Shown: positions 44,518 to 52,742 of the stretch, piece by piece
Numbering within the stretch: the first letter of the stretch is position 1
Layout of the letters: every line of letters starts with the position of its first letter
Assembly (NCBI RefSeq): GCF_014655955.1
Contig: NZ_BNBO01000019.1
Location: forward strand, 1-64,000
Length of the DNA stretch: 64,000 bases
Reading direction: 5' to 3'
Source of the DNA: Kitasatospora indigofera
GTDB lineage: Bacteria; Actinomycetota; Actinomycetes; Streptomycetales; Streptomycetaceae
Program-made: the position numbers and the translations under genes
Notes under the pieces: generated by a model
The model's database searches: none
Told to the model about the DNA's origin: nothing
What the model saw: the letters and a program-made list of their open reading frames with translations, nothing else

Positions 44518-45443
44518 GCGACGTCACCCTGAAGGCCCGCCGCCCGTCCGCGCGCCCCGTCTGGGAGGAGGAGCCGACCGCCGTCGGGCAGGGCGTCAAG
44601 GGCGTCACGCTGGCCGGGATCCTGGTCCTCGTCCTCGGGCCGCTCTGGTGCGTGGTGATCACCAGCTTCTCCACCCAGGGGTCGATCAACCGGGCCGGCG
44701 GCCTGGTGATCGTTCCGCACGGGCTGACCCTGAACGCGTACCGGACGATGCTCGGCGACGGCCCGGTCACCCGGGCGCTGTTCGTCAGCCTGGGGGTCAC
44801 CGTGGCCGGCACGGTCTTCTCGATGGTGGTCTCCGTCCTCTGCGCCTACGGCCTGTCGCGCTCGCGCTCGCTCGGCCACCGGTTTCTGCTGATGCTGCTG
44901 GTGGTCACCATGTTCGTCAGCGGCGGCCTGATCCCCTCGTACCTGGTGGTCACCGGCCTCGGCGGCTTCGACCAGTACTGGGCGCTGATCCTGCCGAGCG
45001 CGGTGAGCGTGTTCAACATCCTCGTCCTGCGGTCCTTCTACGGCAGCACCGCCGCCGAGCTGATCGACGCGGCCCGGATGGACGGCGCCGGCGACTGGCG
45101 CATCCTCTGGTCGGTGGTGCTGCCGACCTCGCGGGCGGTCACCGCGGTGATCACGCTGTTCTACGCGGTCGGCTACTGGAACTCGTTCTTCAACGTCATG
45201 CTCTACATGCCGACCAGCAGCCAGAAGTGGCCGTTGCAGTACGTGCTCTACCAGTACGTCAACCTCGGCACCAACATGCCCGGCCAGGTCAACTCCGGCT
45301 TCGGCAACGCCGCCAACGCCACCGCGCCGCTCTCGCTCCAGATGGCCGTCGTCGTCCTGACGCTGGTGCCGGTGGTGATCGCCTTCCCGTTCGTCCAGAA
45401 GCACTTCGCCAAGGGAGTGCTGACCGGCGCCGTCAAGGGCTGA
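44514..45443 (+). CDS. Carbohydrate ABC transporter permease, LplC type
   Basis: A 309-residue MalG-like permease with six membrane segments (GILVLVLGPLWCVVITSF at the start, VVVLTLVPVVIAFPFVQKHF at the end) and the EAA-like loop ELIDAARMDGAGDWRILWSVVLP. It is coupled to the preceding gene by ATGA. No ATP-binding gene follows, as in Streptomyces sugar transporters that share the MsiK ATPase. Confidence 0.93.
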   Translation: MSDVTLKARRPSARPVWEEEPTAVGQGVKGVTLAGILVLVLGPLWCVVITSFSTQGSINRAGGLVIVPHGLTLNAYRTMLGDGPVTRALFVSLGVTVAGTVFSMVVSVLCAYGLSRSRSLGHRFLLMLLVVTMFVSGGLIPSYLVVTGLGGFDQYWALILPSAVSVFNILVLRSFYGSTAAELIDAARMDGAGDWRILWSVVLPTSRAVTAVITLFYAVGYWNSFFNVMLYMPTSSQKWPLQYVLYQYVNLGTNMPGQVNSGFGNAANATAPLSLQMAVVVLTLVPVVIAFPFVQKHFAKGVLTGAVKG

Positions 45444-45480
45444 CACTCTCTACGCTGTCCTGACGCCCGCGGGCGCCGGC

Positions 45481-45570
45481 CCCGCACGGCGCAGCACAGT
45501 CCCGCACGGCGCAGCGCGGCACGGCACGGTCCCGCACGGCACAGACAGCACGGCACAGCACAGCACCACC
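45481..45570 (+). repeat. Degenerate CCCGCACGGC-type direct repeats
   Basis: CCCGCACGGC occurs at 45481, 45501 and 45531, interspersed with CACGGCACAGCAC-like copies, filling the gap between the permease and LacI genes. Confidence 0.7.
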
Positions 45571-45599
45571 CACGACACGCACAGGGGGATACCGATCCA

Positions 45600-46685
45600 A
45601 TGGTGACACTCGCCGAAGTGGCCCAGCGCGCAGGCGTGTCCCCGAGCACGGTCAGCTACGTCCTCAGCGGCAAGCGCAGCATCTCGGAGCCCACCCGCCG
45701 CAGGGTGGAACGCGCCATCAGCGACCTCGGGTACCACCCCAACGCCGGCGCCCGGGCGCTGGCCGGCAAGCGCTCGCACATCATCGCGCTGGTCGTGCCG
45801 CTGCGCACCGACGTCTACGTCCCCATCATGATGGAGATCGCCATCGCGGTGACCATGACGGCCCGCAGCTACGGCTACGACGTCCTGCTGGTCACCAACG
45901 ACGAGGGCCCGGACGGCGTGCGCCGGGTGGCCGCCAGCGGACTCGCCGACGGCGTGATCCTGATGGACGTCGAGCTGGACGACGAGCGCATCCCCGTCCT
46001 GCGCGAGCTCGGCAGCCACGCCGCCCTGATCGGACTGCCCGCCGACACCACCGGACTCTCCTGCGTGGACCACGACTTCGCCACCGCCGGCGCCCTGTGC
46101 GCCGACCACCTCGCCGACCTCGGCCACCGCGACGTGGCGTTCGTCGGCTACGCGCCGCAGGTCTACCTCCGGCACGCCGGCTACGCCGAGCGCACGCTCA
46201 CGGGCTTCCGCGAGCGGGCCCGGGAGCGCGGCCTGCGGATCCTGCACCGGCCGTGCGAGGGCACCTTCGAGAGCACCGCGGGCGTCCTCGGCCGGATCCT
46301 GGACGACCGGCCGGCCACCACCGGCTTCGTGGTGCAGAACGAGGGCGCGCTCGGCCCGCTGCTCAGCCTGCTGCGCACCTCCGGGCGGATCGTGCCGGAG
46401 GACGCCTCGGTGGTCGCGCTCTGCCCCGAACAACTGGCCGAGCAGAGCTCGCCGCGGCTGACCGCCGTGACCGGCCCCGCGCAGGACCTCGGCCGGCGGG
46501 CCGTCGAACTGGTGCTGGGCCGCATCGACGGCGGCTCCACCCCCGAGGTCACCCTGCTCACCCCCGTCCTGACCCCCAGGGAGAGTTCGGGCCCCGCGCC
46601 CCTCGCGGCGGCCCCCTCCCCGCGCCTTCCCGCCCCGCCATCCCCCGCAGACGTGGAGAACAGCCATGCCCAACCACTTCCATGA
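45600..46685 (+). CDS. LacI-family transcriptional regulator of the sugar island
   Basis: A 361-residue LacI/GalR repressor. The helix-turn-helix is at residues 3-25 (TLAEVAQRAGVSPSTVSYVL), followed by the hinge RRRVERAISDLGYHPNAGAR and a periplasmic-binding-like sensor (VLLVTNDEGPDGVRRVAASGLADGVILMDVEL, split). The last 35 residues are Pro/Ala-rich and overlap the GH31 start by 20 nt, so regulator and enzyme are coupled. It is not CebR by its recognition helix. It is the likely binder of the TCGAAGCG boxes at 35600, 41502 and 41691. RBS GGGG about 8 nt upstream. Confidence 0.94.
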   Translation: MVTLAEVAQRAGVSPSTVSYVLSGKRSISEPTRRRVERAISDLGYHPNAGARALAGKRSHIIALVVPLRTDVYVPIMMEIAIAVTMTARSYGYDVLLVTNDEGPDGVRRVAASGLADGVILMDVELDDERIPVLRELGSHAALIGLPADTTGLSCVDHDFATAGALCADHLADLGHRDVAFVGYAPQVYLRHAGYAERTLTGFRERARERGLRILHRPCEGTFESTAGVLGRILDDRPATTGFVVQNEGALGPLLSLLRTSGRIVPEDASVVALCPEQLAEQSSPRLTAVTGPAQDLGRRAVELVLGRIDGGSTPEVTLLTPVLTPRESSGPAPLAAAPSPRLPAPPSPADVENSHAQPLP

Positions 46686-48690
46686 CCTCGGCGGCGCCCT
46701 CGAATGGCGCGCCCGGGGCGAGACCCTGCGGGTGGAACCGTGGGGCCGGGACTCGGTGCGGGTCCGGGCGACGCCCGGCGGCCCGCTGCTGGAGGACCTG
46801 CCCGGCGCCCTGCTGGAGCGGCCGCCGGGCGGGGCCGTGGTCAAGATCGAGGGCAGCGCCGCCACCCTGGTCAACGGCGCGATCACCGTCCGGATCGACG
46901 GCAACGCCCCCGACGCGAGCGACCCGCAGCTGCACCCGGCGGCCGGCCGGATCACCTTCCTGCGGACGGCCGACGGAGCCGAGCTGCTGGCGGAGGAGCC
47001 GCACCACTTCTGGTGGCCCGGGCCGCGGCTGTACACCGCGACCGGCAACGGCCACCACCGCCTGGAGCAGCGCTTCCGCAGCTACCCCGGTGAGCGGCTG
47101 TACGGGCTGGGCCAGCACACCCACGGCCTGCTCGACCAGAAGGGCGCGGTGATCGACCTGGTCCAGCGCAACGGCGAGGTGACCATCCCCTTCCTGCTCT
47201 CCGACCGCGGCTACGGCCTGTTGTGGAACTCCCCGGCGATCGGCCGGGTCGAGCTGGCCGAGACCGGCACCCGCTGGGTGGCCGACAGCGCCCGGCAGCT
47301 GGACTACTGGGTGACGGCCGGCTCGCCCGCCGACATCCTGCGCCACTACGCCGACGCCACCGGCCACACGCCCGTACTGCCCTCCTGGGCCTCGGGGTTC
47401 TGGCAGTGCAAGCTGCGCTACCGCACCCAGGACGAACTGCTGGAGGTCGCCCGGGAGTACCGCCGCCGGGGCCTGCCGCTCTCCGTCATCGTCAGCGACT
47501 TCTTCCACTGGACGCACCTGGGCGACTGGCGGTTCGACCCGGCCGAGTGGCCCGACCCGGCCGCGATGAACGCCGAACTGGAGGAGATGGGCGTCAAGTT
47601 GATGGTGTCGGTCTGGCCGTCGGTCAGCCCGCTCAGCGAGAACTACCACGAGCTGCTCAACGAGGGCTTCCTGATCAACACCGAGTACGGGCCGGTGGCC
47701 CACGCCGACTGGCCGGACAAGGGCCTGGACGCCTACTCCGCGCAGGTCGCCTTCTACGACGCCACCAACCCCGACGCCCGCTCGTTCGTCTGGGACCGGA
47801 TCAGGCGCAACTACCACGACCTCGGCGTCAAGGTGTGGTGGCTGGACGCCTGCGAGCCCGAGCTCAAGCCCGGGTACCCGGCCAACCTGCGCTACCACGC
47901 CGGCCCCGGCCTGGAGGTGGGCAACCTCTACCCCCGCGAGAACGCCCGCATGATCCACGAGGGCATGACGGCGGAGGGGGAGAGCGAGATCATCTCGCTC
48001 AACCGCTCCAGCTGGGCGGGCGCGCAGCGGTACGGCGCCGCCCTGTGGTCCGGCGACATCGGCACCGACTTCGCCAGCCTGCGCACCCAGATCAAGGCCG
48101 GGCTGAACGTCGCCGTCTCCGGCATCCCGTGGTGGACCACCGACATCGGCGGGTTCCACGGCGGCGACCCGGACGACCCGGCCTACCGCGAGGTGCTGGT
48201 CCGCTGGTTCCAGTACGGCGCCTTCTGCCCGCTCTTCCGGCTGCACGGGTTCCGGGGCCCCGAACAGAAGCTGGAGCCGGCGATGACCGGCCTGCCCAAC
48301 GAGGTCTGGTCCTACGGCGAGGAGGCCTACGGCATCCTCAGCGGCTACCTGCACCTGCGCGAGCGCCTGCGGCCCTACCTGATGCGGCAGATGGAGACGG
48401 CGGCGGCCGAGGGCCTGCCGCCGATGCGCCCGCTGTTCGTGGAGTTCCCCGACGACCCCGCCGCCTGGCAGGTGGACGACGCCTTCCTGCTCGGCCCGGA
48501 CCTGCTGGTCGCGCCCGTCACCGAGGCCGGCGCCCGCGAGCGCGACGTCCACCTGCCGGCCGGCGCCGACTGGACGGACGCCTGGACGGGCGAGCGCCAC
48601 CGCGGCGGACGGACCCTGCGGGTGGACGCCCCGCTGGAGCGGATCCCGCTCTTCCTGCGCGACGGCGCCGACCTCCCGATCCGGGACTGA
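46666..48690 (+). CDS. GH31 alpha-xylosidase (YicI/XylS type)
   Basis: A 674-residue GH31 enzyme. N-terminal beta-sandwich with ERLYGLGQHTHGLLDQKG, then the barrel: DFFHWTHLGDWRFDPAEWPDP (the alpha-xylosidase-type loop), nucleophile Asp394 in WWLDACEPE and acid/base Asp464 in LWSGDIGTDF, then GIPWWTTDIGGFHGG. WLDxxEPE rather than WIDMNE separates alpha-xylosidases from alpha-glucosidases. It removes the terminal alpha-1,6-xylose from xyloglucan oligosaccharides. RBS GGAG 8 nt before ATG 46666. No signal peptide, so cytoplasmic. The gene is operonic with lacI and GH42. Confidence 0.94.
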   Translation: MPNHFHDLGGALEWRARGETLRVEPWGRDSVRVRATPGGPLLEDLPGALLERPPGGAVVKIEGSAATLVNGAITVRIDGNAPDASDPQLHPAAGRITFLRTADGAELLAEEPHHFWWPGPRLYTATGNGHHRLEQRFRSYPGERLYGLGQHTHGLLDQKGAVIDLVQRNGEVTIPFLLSDRGYGLLWNSPAIGRVELAETGTRWVADSARQLDYWVTAGSPADILRHYADATGHTPVLPSWASGFWQCKLRYRTQDELLEVAREYRRRGLPLSVIVSDFFHWTHLGDWRFDPAEWPDPAAMNAELEEMGVKLMVSVWPSVSPLSENYHELLNEGFLINTEYGPVAHADWPDKGLDAYSAQVAFYDATNPDARSFVWDRIRRNYHDLGVKVWWLDACEPELKPGYPANLRYHAGPGLEVGNLYPRENARMIHEGMTAEGESEIISLNRSSWAGAQRYGAALWSGDIGTDFASLRTQIKAGLNVAVSGIPWWTTDIGGFHGGDPDDPAYREVLVRWFQYGAFCPLFRLHGFRGPEQKLEPAMTGLPNEVWSYGEEAYGILSGYLHLRERLRPYLMRQMETAAAEGLPPMRPLFVEFPDDPAAWQVDDAFLLGPDLLVAPVTEAGARERDVHLPAGADWTDAWTGERHRGGRTLRVDAPLERIPLFLRDGADLPIRD

Positions 48691-48700
48691 GGGACGAACG

Positions 48701-50695
48701 ATGCCCCTGACCGGCATGGCCTTCGGCGGCGACTACAACCCCGAGCAGTGGGACGAGGAGACCTGGAAGGAGGACGACGAGCTGATGCGGCGGGCCCGCG
48801 TCAACCTCGTCACCGTCGGCGTCTTCTCCTGGGCCCTGCTCGAACCCGAGGAGGGCCGCCACGAGTTCGGCTGGCTGGACGCCCAGCTGGAGCGGCTGCA
48901 CGCCAACGGCGTCCGGGTCGACCTGGCCACCCCCACCGCCTCCCCGCCGCCCTGGTTCACCCTCGCCCACCCCGAGGCCATGCCGGTCACTGCCGACGGC
49001 ACCCGCCTCACCCACGGCAGCCGCGACACCTACTGCCTCGCCGCCCCGGCCTACCGCCGGGCGGCGGCGCGGATCGCAGCGGCGCTGGCCGAGCGCTACG
49101 GCGACCACCCGGCGGTGGCGATGTGGCACATCCACAACGAGTACGCGACGGTGTGCCACTGCGAGCAGTCCGCCGCGGCCTTCCGGGTCTGGCTGCGGGC
49201 CCGGCACGGCACCCTGGACGCCCTCAACGAGGCCTGGGGCACGGCGTTCTGGAGCCAGCGCTACGGCTCCTGGGAGCAGATCATGCCCCCGCGCGCCACC
49301 CAGTGGCACCCGAACCCCGGCCACACCCTGGACTTCCGCCGGTTCTGGTCGGACGAGGCGCTCGCGGCGTACCGCGAGCAGCGCGACGCCGTCCGCCGCC
49401 ACATCCCGTCCAGCGTGCCCGTCACCACCAACCTGATGCTGCCCGGCTACCAGAACCTGGACCTCTGGGCGTTCGGCCGGGAGGTCGACCTCGTCGGCAT
49501 CGACCACTACATGGACGCCCCCGGTGTCGACGGCGACGCCGACACCGCCTTCGGCGCCGACCGGGCCCGCTCCTTCGGCGGCGGCAAGCCCTGGCTGCTG
49601 ATCGAGCAGGGCACCAACACCGTCTACCTTCCCGACCGGGTGCTCCCCAAGGACCCGGGCCGGATCCTGCGCAGCTCGTTGGCGCACATCGCCCGCGGCT
49701 CGGACGGCGCGCTGTTCTTCCAGTGGCGGCAGTCCCGGGCGGGCGCCGAGATGTGGCACTCGGCGATGGTGCCGCACGCCGGGCCGGACACCCGGATCTT
49801 CCGGGAGACCGCCGCGACCGGGGAGGCCGTCGCCGCACTGGACGAGATCGCCGGTTCCACCGTCACGGCCGCCGTGGCCGTCCTGCACGACGCCGACGCC
49901 TGGTGGGCGCTGGACACCGACGGCCTGCCGTCCGCCGAGCTGGACTACCCGGCCACCCTCAAGCGCGCCCACCGCGCGCTCTGGGACGCCGGTGTCACCA
50001 CCGACTTCGCCCACCCGGAGTCGGACCTGTCCCGCTACCGCCTCGTCCTGGCGCCCAGCCTGTACCTGGTCTCCGACGCGGGCGCCGCCTCGCTGCGCCG
50101 CTACGTCGAGGGCGGCGGCACGCTGCTGGTGCAGTACTTCAGCGGCGTGGTCGACGAGCACCACCGGGTCCGCACCGGCGGCCACCCGGGAGCACTGCGC
50201 GAGGTGCTCGGCATCCGAGGCGAGGAGCACCGCCCGCTCGCCGCCGGGGCCGGGGTGGCACTGTCCGACGGCTCCACCGGCCGGGTCTGGAGCGAGCTGC
50301 TGCGCACCGAGGGCGCGGAGACCGTCACCTCGTACGCGGCGGGGCCGCTCGCCGGTGCGCCCGCCGTCACCCGGCACCGGTTCGGGGCGGGCACCGGCTG
50401 GTACCTCTCGACCGGGCTGGACGAGGGGGCGTACCGGGTGCTGGTCGCCCGGATCCTGGAGGAGAGCGGCGTGGCACCTGAGGTGGCGGGCCTGCCGCCG
50501 GGCGTGGAGGCGGTCCGGCGGCGCTCGGCGGACGGCCGCAGCTGGCTCTTCGTCATCAACAACACCGACCGGGAGGTGCTGGTGCCGGCGGCGGGCCACG
50601 AGTTGCTGGCGGCCGGGCCCGTCCCGCCGGAGGGACTGAGCGTTCCGGCCGGCTGTGCGGCCGTGGTCCGGGAGGGGCCGGAGGCCGCCTGCTGA
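48701..50695 (+). CDS. GH42 beta-galactosidase
   Basis: A 664-residue GH42 enzyme: GGDYNPEQWDEETWKEDD at the start, acid/base Glu147 in HIHNEY, nucleophile Glu302 in LLIEQGTN, a trimerisation domain (residues about 395-590) and a C-terminal beta domain. A CHCEQS segment after the acid/base resembles the zinc cluster region of some GH42 enzymes but with fewer cysteines. It starts 10 nt after the GH31 stop. In this island it would remove the beta-1,2-galactose that caps xylose in xyloglucan, so GH31 can act. Confidence 0.95.
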   Translation: MPLTGMAFGGDYNPEQWDEETWKEDDELMRRARVNLVTVGVFSWALLEPEEGRHEFGWLDAQLERLHANGVRVDLATPTASPPPWFTLAHPEAMPVTADGTRLTHGSRDTYCLAAPAYRRAAARIAAALAERYGDHPAVAMWHIHNEYATVCHCEQSAAAFRVWLRARHGTLDALNEAWGTAFWSQRYGSWEQIMPPRATQWHPNPGHTLDFRRFWSDEALAAYREQRDAVRRHIPSSVPVTTNLMLPGYQNLDLWAFGREVDLVGIDHYMDAPGVDGDADTAFGADRARSFGGGKPWLLIEQGTNTVYLPDRVLPKDPGRILRSSLAHIARGSDGALFFQWRQSRAGAEMWHSAMVPHAGPDTRIFRETAATGEAVAALDEIAGSTVTAAVAVLHDADAWWALDTDGLPSAELDYPATLKRAHRALWDAGVTTDFAHPESDLSRYRLVLAPSLYLVSDAGAASLRRYVEGGGTLLVQYFSGVVDEHHRVRTGGHPGALREVLGIRGEEHRPLAAGAGVALSDGSTGRVWSELLRTEGAETVTSYAAGPLAGAPAVTRHRFGAGTGWYLSTGLDEGAYRVLVARILEESGVAPEVAGLPPGVEAVRRRSADGRSWLFVINNTDREVLVPAAGHELLAAGPVPPEGLSVPAGCAAVVREGPEAAC

Positions 50696-50919
50696 GCCGA
50701 GTGCGCGTCCGGCGGGCGGGGCCCCCGCCGCGCTCCCGTGCTGCGCCCGACCGTCCGCCAACATGCCGGATCAATCCCCTTTCTATAGGTTTGTCCCGAC
50801 GGGAGGCCCGCACGCCGGTGCGGACCTCCACGGCGTGCGGGGGAGCGGGACGACGGCTCGCCCGTCCCGGGCCGGGGACTCCGGGCCCGGTACCTGCGAA
50901 GGGCTCCGAAAGGCGCGGC
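50696..50919. other. Promoter-containing gap before the sulfatase gene
   Basis: 224 nt with no gene. An AT-rich stretch CTTTCTATAGGTTTG at 50780-50794 is the best promoter candidate (TATAGG as -10). Confidence 0.4.
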
Positions 50920-52740
50920 ATGAGCACCCTCCCGTTCGAGGACACCACCGACTTTGAGAACGCCGACCGCGGGTTCGTCGGCGCCCTGTCGCCCGCCGTC
51001 GTGAAGGCCGCCGACGGCCGGGTGATCTGGGACAACGACGCCTACGACTTCCTGAAGGCCGACTGCCCGCCGACCGCGCACCCCAGCCTCTGGCGGCAGG
51101 GGCAGCTGGCGGCGAGGCAGGGCCTCTACGAGGTCACCGACGGCATCTACCAGGTGCGCGGCCTCGACCTCTCCAACATGACCCTGGTCGAGGGCGACAC
51201 TGGGGTCATCGTCGTCGACCCGCTGATCTCCGCCGAGTGCGCGGCCGCCGCCCTGGAGCTCTACCGCGAGCACCGCGGCCCCCGCCCGGTCACCGGCCTG
51301 ATCTACACCCATTCGCACGGCGACCACTTCGGCGGCGCGCGCGGCGTGCTGCCGGAGGGTCACGCCGCCGTCCCGGTGATCGCCCCCGAGGGCTTCCTGG
51401 AACACGCGGTCAGCGAGAACGTGTACGCCGGCAACGCGATGACCCGCCGGGCGATGTTCATGTACGGCGACCGGCTGCCGAAGGCCGCGGACGGCCAGAT
51501 CGGCGCGGGCCTCGGCATGACGACCTCGGTCGGCACCATCACGCTGATCCCGCCGACGGTGGACGTCACCCGCACCGGGCAGGAGGAGACGGTGGACGGC
51601 GTACGCATGGTCTTCCAGCTCACCCCGGGCACCGAGGCGCCGTCGGAGATGAACTTCCTCTTCCCCGACCGCCGCGCCCTGTGCCTGGCCGAGAACTGCA
51701 CCCACACCATGCACAACATCCTGACGCTGCGCGGCGCCGTCGTGCGCGACGCCCGGATCTGGTCGCGCTACCTGGACGAGGCGATCGACCTCTTCGGCGA
51801 CTCCACGGACGTCGCCTTCGCCTCCCACCACTGGCCCACCTGGGGCCGGGAGAACGTCGTCCGGCTGGTCTCCGAGCAGCGCGACCTCTACGCCTACCTG
51901 CACGACCAGACGCTGCGGATGCTGAACGCCGGGCTCACCGGCCCCGAGATCGCCGAGGAGATCCAGCTGCCGCCGGCCCTGGAGCGCGCCTGGCACGCGC
52001 GCGGCTACTACGGCTCGCTCAGCCACAACGTGAAGGCCGTCTACCAGCGCTACCTCGGCTGGTTCGACGGGAACCCGGCCCACCTCTGGGAGCACCCGCC
52101 GGTGGAGCTCGCCAAGCGCTACGTCGACCTGGCCGGCGGCCCGGACGCCGCGCTGGCCAAGGCCGTCGGGTACGCCGACGCCGGCGACCTGCGGTTCGCC
52201 GCCACGCTGCTCAACCACCTGGTCTTCGCCGACCCCGGCAACGACCGGGCCCGGGACCGGCTCGCGCACGTCTACGACCGGCTCGGCCACGGCAGCGAGA
52301 ACGGCACCTGGCGCAACTTCTACCTGATGGCCGCCCAGGAGCTGCGGGAGGGCCCCGGCACCGCCCTGCTGGACGCCGCCAACCCCGAGATGCTGATGGC
52401 GCTGACGGTCGAACAGCTGCTGGACTCGATCGCGATCCGGGTCGACGGCCCACGGGCCTGGCACGAGCACCTGCTGGTCGACCTGGTCGTCACCGACCAG
52501 CGCCGACGCTTCCGGCTGACCCTGCGCAACGGCGCCCTGACCCACCTCGCCCACCCACTCGACGCCGCCCCGCGCGAGCCCGCGGTGCTCACCCTGACCC
52601 TCACCAAGGCGCAGCTGCTCGGTGTGCTGGCGGGCCACGGGCTGGAGGGCGTCACCGTCGACGGCGACCCCGCCGTCCTGGGCACCCTGTTCGGGCTGCT
52701 CACCGAGCCCGACCGCTCGTTCCCGATCGTGACCCCCTGA
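50920..52740 (+). CDS. Alkyl sulfatase-like MBL-fold hydrolase (BDS1/SdsA1 family)
   Basis: A 606-residue type III sulfatase-like protein. The metallo-beta-lactamase domain has THSHGDHFGG (His131, His133, Asp135, His136) and metal ligands further on in LAENCTHTMHN; the dimerisation domain (GYYGSLSHNVKAVYQRYLGWFDGNPAHLW, split) and C-terminal SCP2-like domain (ALTVEQLLDSIAIRVDGPRAW) follow in the SdsA1 order. It would cleave alkyl sulfates such as SDS to alcohol and sulfate. Unlike SdsA1 it has no signal peptide. AAAGG precedes ATG 50920. The glutaminase gene begins 2 nt after its stop. Confidence 0.93.
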   Translation: MSTLPFEDTTDFENADRGFVGALSPAVVKAADGRVIWDNDAYDFLKADCPPTAHPSLWRQGQLAARQGLYEVTDGIYQVRGLDLSNMTLVEGDTGVIVVDPLISAECAAAALELYREHRGPRPVTGLIYTHSHGDHFGGARGVLPEGHAAVPVIAPEGFLEHAVSENVYAGNAMTRRAMFMYGDRLPKAADGQIGAGLGMTTSVGTITLIPPTVDVTRTGQEETVDGVRMVFQLTPGTEAPSEMNFLFPDRRALCLAENCTHTMHNILTLRGAVVRDARIWSRYLDEAIDLFGDSTDVAFASHHWPTWGRENVVRLVSEQRDLYAYLHDQTLRMLNAGLTGPEIAEEIQLPPALERAWHARGYYGSLSHNVKAVYQRYLGWFDGNPAHLWEHPPVELAKRYVDLAGGPDAALAKAVGYADAGDLRFAATLLNHLVFADPGNDRARDRLAHVYDRLGHGSENGTWRNFYLMAAQELREGPGTALLDAANPEMLMALTVEQLLDSIAIRVDGPRAWHEHLLVDLVVTDQRRRFRLTLRNGALTHLAHPLDAAPREPAVLTLTLTKAQLLGVLAGHGLEGVTVDGDPAVLGTLFGLLTEPDRSFPIVTP

Positions 52741-52742
52741 CG

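Noticed and set aside
45481..45570. Possible small RNA or CRISPR-like repeats between the permease and lacI genes
   Set aside because: The units are irregular, without spacers of constant length and without a stable hairpin.
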